64,000 nucleotides of DNA from Chroicocephalus ridibundus (GCF_963924245.1 NC_086285.1:87278889-87342888), one strand, 5' to 3'; shown: positions 1-13,791, counted from the stretch's first letter. Program-made: numbers and translations. The notes: generated by a model not told the origin, from the sequence alone.

Positions 1-3000
1 AAATTATAGATATGTTTGGGATTGGGACTGCTGCATAACCGTACCCGGTGCTGCTTCTGTACAGTAAAAAGAGAGGAGAAGAAACAATTAGAAAGGTGGC
101 ATAAAAAAAAAAGAATAGGTCTGGGCAGAAAATAAAAAATAAAAAAAAGTGATTCTTTGAACCAAACAAATCTTCACAGAAACTGTCTGAAACATATTGA
201 CAAGCTGACAATGGCTGAGAACACATTCTAAATATTATTAAGCTGTGACAAATATTACATTATTTCAGTGTTGAAAAGCTGCACCTTATTTCTGTCCTTG
301 ATGTCCAGTAAATGATATTTTTTGTGTCCAAGAACATCCCAAGCTCTTTATCTCCTAGCTTGATCAGCCTACCATACACACTTAGCTCTTCAGCCTTAAA
401 CGTTAAGCAATTGAGTTTGGTTTGCCTGAGATGACTGATCTTCTGGTCTCTTCACTGTTTTCCCTTATTTCAGTTATTCTTGTGGCTACCCTATTGTGGG
501 CATCAGACATGGACTGCATGGTTTGTGATTGACCAGAGTAGAGAACATTCTGTTTGACTTTACTTAGTGTTTCAAAAGTTATTAAGAATCAATCTTAATG
601 AATTACAGATCTTTTTATAATCATAAAGATCTTTAAATGGTTGTGGATAGAAATTATCTTGATGACCTATTTTTTTTTATGTTTAAATATAACCACTGCT
701 GTGGAACTTTCTGAAATATTATTGAAAGAGAAAGCATTTCATTATCCCTCATTCTGACTGTCATCTGGTTTCCTCAAAACAAAAAAATTTTGAAAAATCC
801 TACCTCTTCTTGACTGTATTATTCAATTCACTCAAAAAGTGAATCTACAGCAGTGTTACGATTTTTTTTCAAACAACTTTTTTATCAAATTGGTTAACAG
901 CTAACAACAAATTGAAAAAAAAGCTAACAGCAATTTTACAACTTAATAGCTAAGTGCCCTCATAATTTGTCCCCCTGCATTGTTCTGATCCTTTTATCAC
1001 TGTTGCGCAGTTCTTCTCATTAATTTAGATTACTTTATTTAACTGCTGCTTTGACTTTTCCTCCAAATTTTCCTGTTTTGGGGGGATTGGGGACGGGGGG
1101 AGCGGGGCATTTAACCACTCTTTTTTTTGTGCCTCAGACTGCAGAAGTTTGGTACCTACTAAGAAAATATTCTTTAAAAAGGTACCATTACTCCTCACAC
1201 TTTCAGGTTCTACAGATTTGCCTATAACGATTTTCAGTTCTGCAGAATTAGAACTGTTTCAATAAGCTCCTACTCATAAAGAACCAATGGGCAGAGAAGC
1301 ATAGCGAATTTTTAGTACTGAAGAGTGAAAATAAACAAGAAGATAGATTTGCAGACCTAAAAGAATCTTGATCCCTTTTCTACCCTTTCAAAAATATTCT
1401 GAGCTCAAAGAGAAAACAAGGAAAAAAAGGAACAGATTACTAGGGGTGATCTCTTACTACTTTTAAATGCTATCATGTCTGGTAAGTGGCAAGATCTCTC
1501 CTTCAGTTCAGCATTTGGTACACAGAAAAGAAGGGAGGAAGTAAGAAAAAAAAATCCTTCTTATATTTAAGGCCAGATAAAATTTTGTCTATTTTGACAA
1601 AAGCCAAGCCCTACACAAAACTTGAAATTGTGCTACCCTGAGACACTACTGATGTTAAGATATGATTTTGAAAAATCCCTTTATTCCAGATAAACTAGAT
1701 CTGAAATAAATGGATAGAGCGTTTTGTTTATTTGTTGTCTCCTGGGAGCAAAGGATGGTGGATTGCGCATAAAAGAGAGGCTCCAGTTTTGATACAGATT
1801 TAGCAAAGCATTAAACCATAGGCTTGTCCGTTTTCTGTGTGGTTCTTGAGTGTACAGAGAGGAAATTTTTGAAAAGGATCCTATAGTTTTAGCACCTTCT
1901 TCTCAAATACATAAAAGAAAATCCTCTTGAAAAATAACTAGCAATGAGTATTTCCTCAGGGCAAGCACGTTAATATTTTCCCGATCATTTTTATTCTTAA
2001 TAAGACTGTACTCAGGTTCAGTCATTCATACTTTTGGAGAATGTATTTCTTTTCTGTGTTTTATCATAGTGTGTCAAAACTATTCTTACTTACTTAGAAT
2101 GCTATGATGTATTAGAAAATACAGAAAGATATCTTAATCCCTGAGACCCAGAGATTTTAAATGGACCGCTGTAGTTCAGTGAACGTTGAAAGGCACCAAA
2201 ATGTATCTTTCATTTCAAAAAGTATGAAAAGCATTTGGAACAATGAAGGTGCTAATTCATTATAGAAACCCTAGAAGATGACACAAAATAAACCAGAAGG
2301 ATTCTATTCCATCTTGATATGGCTATGATCTGCCTTCTACATTTACATTGAGGTACTCTGGGGATTTGGTTTGTCTGCAATTGGTCTGGAAAGCACAAGA
2401 ATATACACATCTATGTGTCTATGCCTCTGTAAATATTTGGAGAAACTTTACCCTTAGGAGGTCACAGTATGTGGCTTGCCATTCTGAAAAAAATACAAGC
2501 TTTAAAGGCAAACAATCAGTTGAAGAGGATTCCATTAAATGTAGGACAGAGATGAACCAAAGACAAGACCTGAATGCAAATAAATTCTCACTTTGGAAGG
2601 GTGAAGATAGCCTCTTTGGGGCATTCACTGCTTCTTATCATTGCTTTATTGTGCAGAGGCTGACCCTAGCCTTTGTCACTGGTGTGAGGAGGAAGTGCAG
2701 GAAGGAAAAAGCAGAGAGAGACCCAACAGAATAGACTGTGATCTGCAAGAAGGCAGAGAAATGCCAGGAAGTTGGTAACCAGCATTTGAGTCACAAATTA
2801 AAAAATAATGTCCAGGGAGACACTCAGCAATGAAGCATCACAAAGACATGCCCCAGCAGTGGTTGTGAGCATGCAGGTGGTAAAAGCAGGATGGCTGCCA
2901 TAACTACGCCTTCCTGCTTCTGGAGCTAGAGGTAGGAACTCATTCAAAATGAGACTGGTATTTTTAATGCAGTACTGTGTAGCACAGAATACACATGTGC

Positions 3001-3980
3001 TGGATGAAGGGCTTGCAAACAGCACAGTTCACTCAGAGCTGCCTTAATTATCTTTGCTGGCATTGAATTCTGCATATTATTATTTCCCACAGTATTCAAG
3101 ATTGTATAGAAATATTTAATTGGAGACAGAATCTAGAGACTAACTCGGTACCTTTGACATGGAAAAATACTTCCGAGTTCCTCATTTTAACTTCCTTGAC
3201 CTTTGACTGTTACCTTTGTAAGGACTTATGATTCCCCATATCTGATACATGCTTTTATCCCTACTCCCTTCCTGAGGCTTTTAAAATCATTTGGATTTTT
3301 CCGTTCATGCTGTGATCAAGAAAAAATAATGTTAAAATAGTGCTGCAGTATCACTGTGGCTGTATACACAACAGAGTACCAAATTAATTCACAGCTTCTA
3401 TAATGTTTGATCACCCAAGGGGAGAGATACACGAAGAAATCAGTACCATCTAAAAGCAATTTCTGAAGCAATTTCTTCTGCAGAGATTGTCATGTAAGAG
3501 ACAATGAATTTGATAAACATCAACACATTATCATTGGACCATTCAGGATATAAGTATGAATAAAGCTTTAAATTAGAGATGGATCAGAAGAGAACACTAG
3601 AAATCTGTGTAGAGAAGAATATAAGAGATGGCTAGCAGAGATATTGGACAGGAACAAGTGTGCTACATTGTGCAACATCAAATATTTCTATGAAACCATT
3701 GGTGCAAGACAACAAAAAAGTCCACCTCAAGATCACATCATGACAGTTTTGTTCCTCTTTGACAGAACTAATAGAACAGAACATTTATTTAACCTAAATT
3801 ATTTTGTTTTCTGAACAAGAAAATCAATGCATTAAAAATTCTGAACTGTCAAAAAGTGCTACATTGTGTAAAGCAACAAATGGCATCATTATTATTTGCA
3901 TTATATTATTCTAGTAGTAAAAAAATAGATGCAAAGAATCTTTGCATCCATATGGTGCATTAATTTTCTAGATGGGGAAG
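1..3980. other. AT-rich non-coding DNA, no element recognised
   Basis: I see no exon-like reading frame, structured RNA or recognisable transposon here. The stretch is AT-rich with scattered A and T homopolymers and a short G-rich patch near 1080-1105. A 128-residue open frame at 2348-2734 has no recognisable domain and looks like chance. Very old, unrecognisable repeat remnants cannot be excluded by eye. Confidence 0.6.
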
Positions 3981-4226
3981 TGCCATGCTTTTGGCTGGGA
4001 TGGAGCTGACTTTCTTGCTGGGAGCTGGTGTGGTCCTATGTTTTTGATTTGGGATGGGAGTAGTGTTGATGGCACACTGATGTTTTTAGTTGTAGCTAAG
4101 CAGTCAAGGCCCTTTCTGCTCCTCACACTGCCCTGCCAGTGAGTAGACCAGGAGTGCACAAAATCTGGGAGGAGAGGCAGCGAGGACAGCTGACCTCAAC
4201 TGACCAAAGGGATATTCCATATCATA

Positions 4227-4248
4227 TGATGTCATGCTCAGTATATAA
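4227..4248 (+). promoter_or_regulatory. LTR promoter: CRE-like site and TATA box
   Basis: TGATGTCA at 4227-4234 differs by one base from the CRE/ATF palindrome; the change is what CpG decay would give. TATATAA follows at 4242-4248. The spacing fits the U3 core promoter of a retroviral LTR, with transcription expected to start about 25-30 bp downstream. Whether it still acts as a promoter cannot be seen. Confidence 0.55.
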
Positions 4249-4401
4249 ATCTGGGAGAAGAAGAAGAAGTCTTCCCAAGTAACTGTTAGGTGCGGTGGAG
4301 CCCTGCTTTCCTGGAGATGGCTGAACACCTGCCTGCCGATGGGAAGTAGTGAATGAATTCCTTGTTTTGCTTTGCTTGTGTGTGTGGCTTTTGCTTTACT
4401 T

Positions 4402-4407
4402 ATTAAA
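4402..4407 (+). terminator. LTR polyadenylation signal ATTAAA
   Basis: ATTAAA lies in the R-region position of the solo LTR, about 155 bp after the TATA box and upstream of a T/G-rich stretch (4438-4520), the usual layout of a poly(A) site. Confidence 0.5.
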
Positions 4408-4574
4408 CCGTCTTTATCTCAGCCCACGAGGGTTATTTTTCCCCTTCCTTTTCTCACTCTTGTCCCTACCAGGGAATGTTAGAGGGGAAGTGGGGAGGAG
4501 TGTTGGGGTGTAGGTGTGGGTGGTGAGAGAGCAGCTGCATGGTCATAGTTGCCAGCTGGGGTTAAACCACAACA

Positions 4575-5589
4575 TGAAGTGAAGAACAAAAAGTTAGGTT
4601 TCAAAAAATACAAGAGGAAATTGAAGGATAACCTTTAATTTAATTGATGATGAATAGGAACAAGTTCCAACAGATATTCATGGTGAGTTTAGACAGTCCA
4701 AAGGAGAAAAAAAAACCACCACAGAATCCCCACCTGAAAATGTTGGTGCTTTAAGAGGCACTGCTGCCTCTATTTGCTTTAATTATGTAAGCAACTAAAG
4801 CTGCACTACTGGATATATTGAAGATGATGTTACTTTGGCTGTTCTGAGCATATTAGGCACAAGTAAAATCACTCAAAATGCACAAAACAGGCCTCCACTT
4901 ATCTAAGTCCCCCACAGGGCCCTATTTAGAAAATGTATTTGGAACAAAATTAGTGTATAAAGACAACATTGATTTTGGCATTATGCATAAGGAAAGCAGT
5001 CCCCATCATTTCAAAGCACAGCAAAGGAAGAGAAACAAAGAGCAGAGAATATAACCCTGTGGTCTACTGATGACAGCATCTCTTCTGTAAAAGGGAAAAT
5101 TTGTTTGTTTCAGGGAGTGTTTACGCATCTTCTACTTATCAGCCACTGGATAAAGTGCAACATAAGTAAGCAAGTACTGGAATGGAGCACTGGAATCTAG
5201 GACTTTCTCTGAGTGAATGCCCTGAAAAAAGCACCACTTGGTTACAAAATTTATTTTGGGACCATCAGTCTTATATTCTTAATAGAGCAGCAGAGTAAGA
5301 CCACCTTTGCTTCAAGACTTGATTTTAGTAAGGTGATAGATGCTAATGGAGAAGAAGGAAGATGAGGATTTTATACGGCAAAGAATACTTGTTTTCTAAT
5401 TTTCTGGGACAAATGTGACAACAATTAAATTATTATATAATAAAGTGGGTATCAGCAATAATCATCATGACTGCCATCTTTTTCTTCTTCACCTACAAAG
5501 CCCTTACCCTTGTGGTCTGCTTCAAGACATACCTAAGTGTTAGTGGGTTAAATCATATGCTCGATATAGAGATTAGAAATACATTAAAC
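4575..5589. other. AT-rich non-coding DNA, no element recognised
   Basis: Between the solo LTR and the old CR1 remnant I see no coding frame or repeat that I can name. The old CR1 may begin somewhat earlier than 5590, but the sequence is too diverged to follow by eye. Confidence 0.5.
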
Positions 5590-7120
5590 ACGATTGTTAC
5601 TTTTTAAAACAGAGGTTAGAATCAAATCAAGTGAACAAATTAACAACTCAACAAGGAACTCAGAGTCCATAGGGACTGAAATTCTGAGCTTAAATGGGAA
5701 CAGTAGAAAATTGACAATTCTTTACTCCCCACCTGAAAAGGACAGCAATTCTTACTGCAGGGAGATCAACGAGACTGCAATAATAACAAAGAAACCTTAA
5801 TTATCCTATTTAGACTGAGAAAATATTATAATAAACATAGCCAGAAGATCAGATTATTAGATAATAGCAATACCTTTTTTTAGGGAGAATTTAGATTAAA
5901 GAGATCAGATGAAACCCTCGATTTGGTCTTGAGTGACATGCAACATCTGGCTCAACACCTTTAAAAGGTGCTGTGAAAATGGCCATAATGGAGACTCAAC
6001 ATGACTTTCATAAAAGGAAGTCACCCTTACAGACCTACTAGAATTCTCTGAACAGGCCAACAGCTGCAGGAACAAGGATCATCCATTTCACACAGTCTAC
6101 CTGGATTTCTAAAAAGCCTTCACAAGTTGCTCACCAAAGGTTTTGAAGGGAACAAAACAGCCCTCTGATTAAAGGAATGTTACTGCACAGATAAATAATT
6201 GATTATGAGGTAGGGAAGCAAAGTTCAGGAGTGAAGGAGGGACACTGGGGAATTTTTTCTTGTGTTTGTTCTGCTTAACAATTGGAAAACAGGGTGAGGA
6301 ATGGAGTGACAAAATTTTCTACTAAAATTAAGTTTTTCAGAATAGAAAGAATGAGAACGGGAGTGAACAACTCAAGATGAGAGACTTAGGAATTGAATGA
6401 CTAGACAATAAAACCTCAAGTAAAAGTCATCATATATGAATAAATTTCCATGTGGGAAAAAAAAATAAGTATTTACTTCATGCAGAAAAAGAAAACTCTG
6501 CGACCATCTTGGAAATGTGATTTTATTATTATAATACTATGAGCTCTGTGAGAAATGTTCAGGACTGATCAAAAAGAACCCAAATCAAATGCTAAGAATT
6601 ATTTCAAAAGGCAGAGGGAAGAAACATAATATAATTATGCCTTATAAGAAATCCCTATTTCACCTGCCTCTTGAATACTTCATGCAGCTTGGTTCCCTCC
6701 CAAAAATTGTGCAATAGAACTAGGAGAAGGACAGAGATGTTCAGGGTGATAAGGATTATCAAAGGTATGTAATATTTTCTCATCAGGAATGGCTAAGCGG
6801 GCTGTACTTTTCAGGCTGGAAAAGAGATGGCAGAGGGTAGAGTGACTAGCAATCATAAAGAGACAATAGATGTCAGACAATAACTGGGTTTCTCTCTATC
6901 ATCTAATTGTAGAATTTACTATATAAACCCAGTAAGATCCAAATTGAAGAGAAATAAAAGGAGGTGATTCTTCAGGCATACACAGATGAGCCATAGAACC
7001 TCTGGGCACAAGACTTTCAGAGTGCCAACAGTTTATCTGGGTTTAGGAACAGTCTGGATCAGTTAATGAATGCAGTGAGAGTTAATTTAAGAACTCCTAA
7101 CTCAGAAATGTGGATGTGGA
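5590..7120 (+). mobile_element. Ancient CR1/L3-like LINE remnant
   Basis: Broken pieces of a CR1-type ORF2 occur in the expected order. Near 5690-5760 lies endonuclease-like coding (ILYSPPEKD, compare the YRPP block of the domain), and near 5915-5950 a DLVLSDMQ-like string. At 6000-6120 is the start of the reverse transcriptase: a HDFHKRK-like block, then a degenerate counterpart of the YLDFxKAFD motif. At 6650-6850 comes the C-terminal region (an LEYF-like block, then a gapped match to the GLEKRR region), and 6960-7110 resembles the tail of the protein. Stops and indels break every frame. The pattern recalls the older CR1/L3 families shared with turtles and crocodilians more than the young bird CR1s at 45 and 62 kb. 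Calls were made by reading short translated blocks, so boundaries are approximate. Confidence 0.6.
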
Positions 7121-7168
7121 TTTAACAACATATTTGTGTGCCCATGTGAAGAATTTGTATATATAGAA

Positions 7169-7539
7169 ATCATAGAATGGTTTGGGTTGGAAGGGACCTT
7201 AAAGACTATCTAGTTCCAACCCCCCAGCCATGGGCAGGGACACCTCCCACTAGACCAGGCTGCTCAAAGCCCCATCCAGCCTGGCCTTGAACACTTCCAG
7301 GGATGGGGCATGCATAGCCTCCCTGGGCAACCCATTCCAGTGCCTCACCACCCTTACAGTAAAGAATTTCTTCCTAATATCCAATCTAAATCTACCCTCT
7401 TTCAGTTTGAAACTGTTACCCCTTGTCCTATTATTACACTTCCTGATAAAGAGTCCCTCCCCATCTTTCCTGTAGGCCCCCTTTAGGTACTGGAAGGCTG
7501 CTATAAGGTGTCCCCGGACCTTCTCTTCTCCGGGCTTAT
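7169..7539 (-). mobile_element. 5'-truncated CR1 3' end
   Basis: About 370 bp carrying the 3' tail of a young avian CR1 in reverse orientation. It opens with ATCATAGAATGG, the complement of the terminal octamer, followed by the GGTTGGAAGGGACC block and the last part of ORF2. It ends abruptly near CTCCGGGC at 7530-7538, which is typical 5' truncation during target-primed reverse transcription. It closely matches the corresponding part of the CR1 at 45277-46587. It lies tail-to-tail with the ancient CR1 just upstream. Confidence 0.9.
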
Positions 7540-10500
7540 ATGTTGAGAAAAGGATTGAGAAGAAGCGAGAGGAAGGGGGAAAACCTAGATACGTGTTTTG
7601 GAATGAGCTACAATTCCTTGCAAAGAACTCACATGCCTAGAAGCAGCAACATGTAAATAGCTGCTAAAAGGCTGAGAGCGAAGCCTACCTCTTTCATCCC
7701 TTGTTAACATTTCCTCAGGAAAGCATTTCCATTCTTCCTTTTGCTTTATCAATTTCAAAAGTTGCACGCATGTACAACCCATCAGATGGTCCAGAAAACC
7801 TGTCAATCAGTATCATCCCACATACTATTCTAAATTTTGAACGAGCAACAGAACTTTACATCTCCATGTTCAACCTTCTTTAAAATTCTTGCTATTCTCA
7901 TTTTACCAGACCAGAAAAGGAATTAACTGCCTTTCTGAGAGAGTCAGCTATTTTGCTCCTTAACAAAAAAAAAAAGAGGGTAAGCAGAGGGGAATGGACA
8001 ACATCCAGTTCTAAAGGATCAATGATGGGGTTGGAAGTTTATCATCTTTGCCCGAGGACTCTTCAACTTACTCTATACTGATTACTCATTATTCTATACT
8101 GATTTCTGTACCAAATATTTACTCAGAAACAACTCTACCAAATTTTCACAAATGTATTTCAGCCATGACATAACTGCCAGACTACAATATATGTGCAGCT
8201 ATGAACTGCATAGGCTTAGGATCATGCTTCAGTACAAGATAGTTCACCTTGTAAATTCCCACTTTTTTCTTTGCTTTTGGAGTATTTTTAAGTCTTTGTC
8301 AGACTTGGAAGATCCTAATACATAACCTGTAGCTGCACTATTGAAGGACTTAAAAAGAAACAAAAAAAAGGAAAAAAAAATAAGATGAGAATTTATTTAA
8401 CTCATATCCGCGACTCGGAAAAGGACTGTTCTCGTATTGCGATGTACATTAACAAAATTTGTCCTTCCACTCAGCTCTTTCAAGAGGTGCTAGCACCTTG
8501 CACTTGAGATAAGTACTTAAATAAGTGAGCAAGTTTCAAAAATAATTACTGTAAATAACATCTTGCCTACAGATTATTGAGCCGTTCAAAACAGGTTTAG
8601 AAGCAACATATTCTGAAGGATTGGGGACAAGCCAAATCTAATTATGTGGCTACTCTGCTAAAAAATCTGAGCTGTTAAGTCGTTACGGGACTGTGTTGCA
8701 CAAACTGGCCCTCATGCAGTCAGAAATCTCTTCACTGATTTCCTCTGCATGATTTAAACAGCACATTTTCTAAAAGAGAGTACTAGCTTTCTCCTGGACA
8801 AAGCCAGGATCAATTATACTTAAATGACTTACAACAGGTTATTCTTTAATTATACAAAAACTTTGGTGATAGAAATCTTACTACCTTTAAGAAGCTTTAT
8901 ACAATTATTTGTATGAACAAACAAACAAAAACCAATGGAAGACATGACTGTTGCATGGTAATGCCCAGAAAAATCAACAGAACATTTGCCGATATATATT
9001 TTTAAGCGGCAGTAATATTTTTTTCAATTGGGAAATGAAAAATATTCTATTAAATGTCATTGACATTTATACCCAGGAAATGCACCTATATTACCATTTG
9101 AAAGATCTGAAGAATAATTAGCATAAACACACAACCAATTTAACATTTAATTTGTAATTCAAGTCTCTTTGAAAAACAATATTTAACACATCATGTCCTC
9201 TCTATGAAGTATGGTTGAACACCACCTTCAACAGCAAGCCCTGCAGTAATCCCTAACTTCAAATGTTTCCACCTTTATTTAAAATCTTTCACACCTCTTT
9301 TACTCTCCTGTGGCACAAACTCTTTCAAATCCTTTGCCAGACACTTATGCAATTTCTCAATGTTATGAACTTCAAACACATTTCATGTTGGGAGGTTAGA
9401 TAATGCCATTGCCATAACTCAAGGGAGGAACCTGTGATGAACAATGTTTCTCTAAATAATGCTTTTTCCTGTAAAACTACATGGAATTTTTCAGTCTTAA
9501 AACAAAGATGACTTTTTCAGTTCTTAAAACATGTCATATCTAGTAAAAAATTTACACAGCTCTACAAGAACAAGTCATGTCTTAGACTCCAACATCAGAA
9601 TGCTTTGTAAACACCCCTCGGTTCAAAATAAATGTATGAATGTGCATGTGTGTGTATATGTGTTTTACTGTAGCTACTCAGAACTTTTATTCTGCATTGA
9701 ATTCATCACAGGGAGAAGATACTAAAGTAACATTTTTTTTAAGGAAATTCACCCAAGAATACATTTTTGCACAATACATACCGTGCTACAACACTGTATG
9801 GTAAACATGACTATAATTGATGTTGAAAACATCTGCCGCACAGCAATGCACAACTCAACAAATGAGAAAAATGTAGATGGCTTACAATTTAGTATGCTAG
9901 CCAGTTGAAAGTAACTCTGAAAAAGCCTGGACGACATTAACCTTATTCAGAAATCGTTACAGATTTACATTGTTAGTAATTATGAGGAATGTCTCTCAAA
10001 TAAAGTTCTCGTCTCACTGTATGATGCTCAGTAGACAAGACAAATAATAGGTGCATGTTAATATGATATAGTTTTGTGTATAGGTACTACACACAATTCT
10101 TTGGTTAACATTGATGCATTACAAATAAGCGTGTAAATAAGAAAACTTATTCTAGCCTGGTGCTCTCATAACTTACTTTCTGTAGAAACAAGTAAACTTT
10201 CTCTTTGGATTGCCATTGAAATCAACAGTTGACTTGATCTGTCATGTTTCAGGAATGAAAAAGTTACACCTTTGTGAACATAACAAGGATTATCACGTTA
10301 AGGTATCTTCGCTGTCATGCAAAGTGAAACTTGAAAGAATCAGAAGTTAATGAAGAAAAAGCTGAATACTGCATGTCTTGATGGGCACATGGGAATGGCA
10401 AAACTTGAAGTTATGTAACATTAGCCTAAGGACATTCTGTTTGATATTAGATTGTGCATTTCAAATAATATTTACTCCTTCAAAAATATCAACCAAGGGA

Positions 10501-13500
10501 AAAGTTAGTTAACAGTTAGAGAAAAAGGGGAAATTCTAGACTTTAGTTAGTTTCCCCAAAGGCACAAAATTTTCTTTGAAGTTTAAAATTTATAAAATGC
10601 AGACACCGAGTTTTTCAAGTCAGATAAGTTGTTCTGCTTATTGATCACATATTTGTGCACATTTTTAATATGTAGGGATTTGTTTTTTTTTTTTTCTGGT
10701 TTTCATCCGACAGTTAAAATCTGCTTGGTATAGGGAAGAAAAAAGAGAGACAGACATTTAGCAATCAAGGGTGAGGCAGACAATAAGTGTTTACTAAGGC
10801 TGAACTTTAAAAAAAAAATATTTAAAAAAGCCAAACGAAACCAAGCCTAATGTCCTATATAGGAACTGCAGCTTTTAAGCGGGCCAAGCACAGCTCCCAT
10901 GCTAGGGTTCATTTGTCCAGTGATGGGTCTGTGGTGCCGCAGACTACGCAGACCTGCCAAAATTCATGACCTTAAGATCAAGTAAGGCAAATTCAAGAAC
11001 TGCCCTGGTTTGCTTGGTAAGTCACCCCAGAATTTAGCTCCACTGAAACATTTAATCTCTTCTTCTTAAGGTATGATGTTCGTGCCTTGTGACTTTTGCT
11101 CATAATAAAATTTTGGTATGCAGTTGATATATAGTGTTAACCAACTCCATCCCAGATCATTTTGTGATGAAAAAGAAAAATTAAGTTAGTTTTCAAATAC
11201 TGAACTTCCATTAACTGAAAACATTTTATTAATCTAGTGCAGACACTGCCAGAAGGCATGGAGGGATGAAAGGAAACAACGAAAGAGAAACAAGTAAACT
11301 TAAAGTTTTACCTTTAATGGAAAACTTATTTATTTTTACAGATTGGTCCTATTTTGCATCAGATTTCCATAATAATCAAACCCAAATACTACTGAGAAAC
11401 AAGCTAATCATGTTTGATTACAGTAAAGTCAAAGAGAGTTAGTAGTCAAAATGATGCTAAATTAGAACTGTTATAAAGACATGAAGAAAGCTGTCCTTAA
11501 AAAAATTTTCCCATTAGCCTTCTGGGTTATTCAAGTTGCATAGTAAGGATCAAAGTACCAAAAAAACCCAGTTACCATATTAATATTTTTCTTCATTTTA
11601 ATTTGGCAACTTCTGAAATAGAAGGTGAGTACTTTTTTTTCTTTTTTTCTTCTCCTCACAGCTTGCTCAGTCTGAGGCTATGGCAGCAAACCTGCTATAA
11701 ATTGTCTGCATGTAGCTGTGCTGTCCTGAATGCAACATAGGGGAAGAATTGTGCCTCTGAAATTTCCTTTCTGATTTCTTTTTGCTCTGGCAGGTAGTAA
11801 ATTTGCTGTTGACTTCTAGTGGCACAAATTATGATAAGTCTAGCCGTGCTTGGCTTGTGATTTGGGTCAGGGCGGTGTTATGTCTCAACTCCATTTTCTC
11901 TGCCTTCCCTGTTGACTTCAATGTGTTGATGGCATCCACTGTATTGTGCACCCTGACCATGAGGTGTAAAGAATTCAGCCTCCCTTCCTGGGTTACTTTA
12001 AGGCATGCAAACTAAATCACAGCAAAAATGTCAAGAATTCTGTTGGAGCTGAAGAGACAGCGTACGCATTCACAACACTGATACACCAATGTCTGTTTTT
12101 ACTGCCATTGTCAGATCAACAGACTTTTCAGTAAGGCATAAGACAAAAAGTACTAATTACAATGAAGAAATGAAAGCAATGAAAGTGCAGTAGGGCTCTT
12201 CAGCACTGTCTGTAACACTAGAAAACATTTCTTCTAGGACTAAGTGCAAATGCATCATAACTCTGTCACGGTTAGCTATGACAAACAATCGGAATGCACA
12301 ACAAAAACTGAAAAACTGTTTTTTGACATGTAAATAAAATAGATTCCTGCAGGAATACCTGCAGATCCAGCAGTGCAAACTAATAATAATCATATACTAC
12401 AGCAAAATGTACTATTTATGTAACTTTAATTTGCTAGATGTATGTAATATTTTAAGAGAGTGTTATTCATTTTGGGGAAGGAAGCTTAAAAATATCAATT
12501 CACCACAGGACTGAAGAATGACGAGTTATGGTTGAATATTTTGAAAACCGTTCATGAATATAACTCAGAATTTTAAATGACCACTCAAATTTCCCAACTT
12601 ATTTTAGTGACCTTTCCGGGTTTTTTTTGCTATATCAAACACTTGGAGATGTCTGTGGTGTACTTTAAGAAATAAATCTATTTAAAATTTTCACCTGTTG
12701 AACTGAAGAATAGCAAAAATTATACTGTATTAGGTATCTTGAAAATATAACAGATGCTACCTGTGACTTCCATAATGAGATCTGTTGTGCTGATGGCCAT
12801 GGTTTAATTGCATTTTCACCTTTTTTTTTTTTTCTTTAACCAGGAGTTTCATATCACTCAATTTCATGTACCTCAGCGAACCAGCTAGATTTTGCAGGCT
12901 GCCTACACAGTCAGTAAAAACGATTAGTCTTATCTATAAAATTATATGGAGAAAACCCCTGGGGACTGCTTTTCTGAGTAACCTCTCTTAGCTGGCTGCT
13001 GTGGGCATGCAGAGGAACTCCATAGTAAATATGTCAGATTCAGACTTCTCTATGTGTACGTCTTCTTCCCCCAGGTATTTTACAGTCAAGCAGACCTTGT
13101 GGGAAAAAATCCTATTGTAACAATTATTATCTTTTTCTGTAGGAGTAAACTCACATTTACATCAGCTTCAGAAGCAGCTCAATTTAATAAGGATTGACAA
13201 CTATTAAAGTCTCTTATGATGCCAGCATTCCTGGAGATTTGTTTAAAAATCTCAGTTGAAGTAAGTTTTATCTGAGTGTAAGCCATTCTTCAGAATAAAT
13301 GTTTTTAACAGTACAGTTTTCATAGCCAGAATCAGAATTAGTCCTAGAGGAGATAATGATAATTTTTACTATGGCCAAGAAAATAAAAGATTATTATATT
13401 TTTAAAAGATGTGTAACTAAAATACTTTTATAAACTTGTGTATCATACAATATATTGTATAACATCACAAATCTTTTATAACAGCAGTATTGTTTATACT

Positions 13501-13737
13501 GTAAAAAATCAATAAAATTAATAAAACCAAGCCCACTTCTACTGTTGACAATTACAGAAAAACTATGTATTCCAATAGTGCAGAATATACAATTATTAAG
13601 AAACTGAATATCCTTGGATTTTTTACTGTAAAAGCAGGTATAATTATTAACAATAGGTTCATCTGAGTCAGATATTTAGTCTTGAGGCACACACAGACTC
13701 TTTGAAAACGTCCCATTCTGATGCCTGATGCAGAGTT

Positions 13738-13791
13738 AGGAGCAACCTCTCTTGTAACAAATTCAGGAGCGATCTCTCTTGTAACAAATTC
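13738..13791. repeat. 27-bp direct tandem duplication
   Basis: Two adjacent 27-bp units, 13738-13764 and 13765-13791, each beginning AGGAGC and ending CTCTTGTAACAAATTC, differ at two positions. There are exactly two copies with no partial third, which looks like replication slippage or a small duplication rather than a satellite. Confidence 0.9.

Larger units (their letters stand above)
3981..4574 (+). mobile_element. Solo LTR of an avian endogenous retrovirus
   Basis: A 594-bp segment begins TG and ends CA (GGTTAAACCACAACA) and has LTR promoter architecture: a CRE-like TGATGTCA at 4227-4234, a TATA box at 4242-4248, and an ATTAAA polyadenylation signal at 4402-4407 about 155 bp further on. 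It resembles, from memory, a common family of bird ERV LTRs; I do not assign a library name. The flanking 5-mers are GGAAG (3976-3980) and TGAAG (4575-4579), matching at 4 of 5, as expected for a retroviral target duplication with one later mutation. No internal retroviral sequence or second LTR lies nearby, so this is most simply a solo LTR left by LTR-LTR recombination. The 5' boundary is the less certain end. Confidence 0.8.

Noticed and set aside
2348..2734. 128-residue open frame on the plus strand
   Set aside because: No domain or family resemblance, and it overlaps an open frame on the other strand. Frames of this length are expected by chance somewhere in 64 kb.
12347..12364. CTGCAGG-AATA-CCTGCAG inverted repeat as a possible hairpin RNA
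   Set aside because: Seven-base arms are too short to support a microRNA or structured RNA call.
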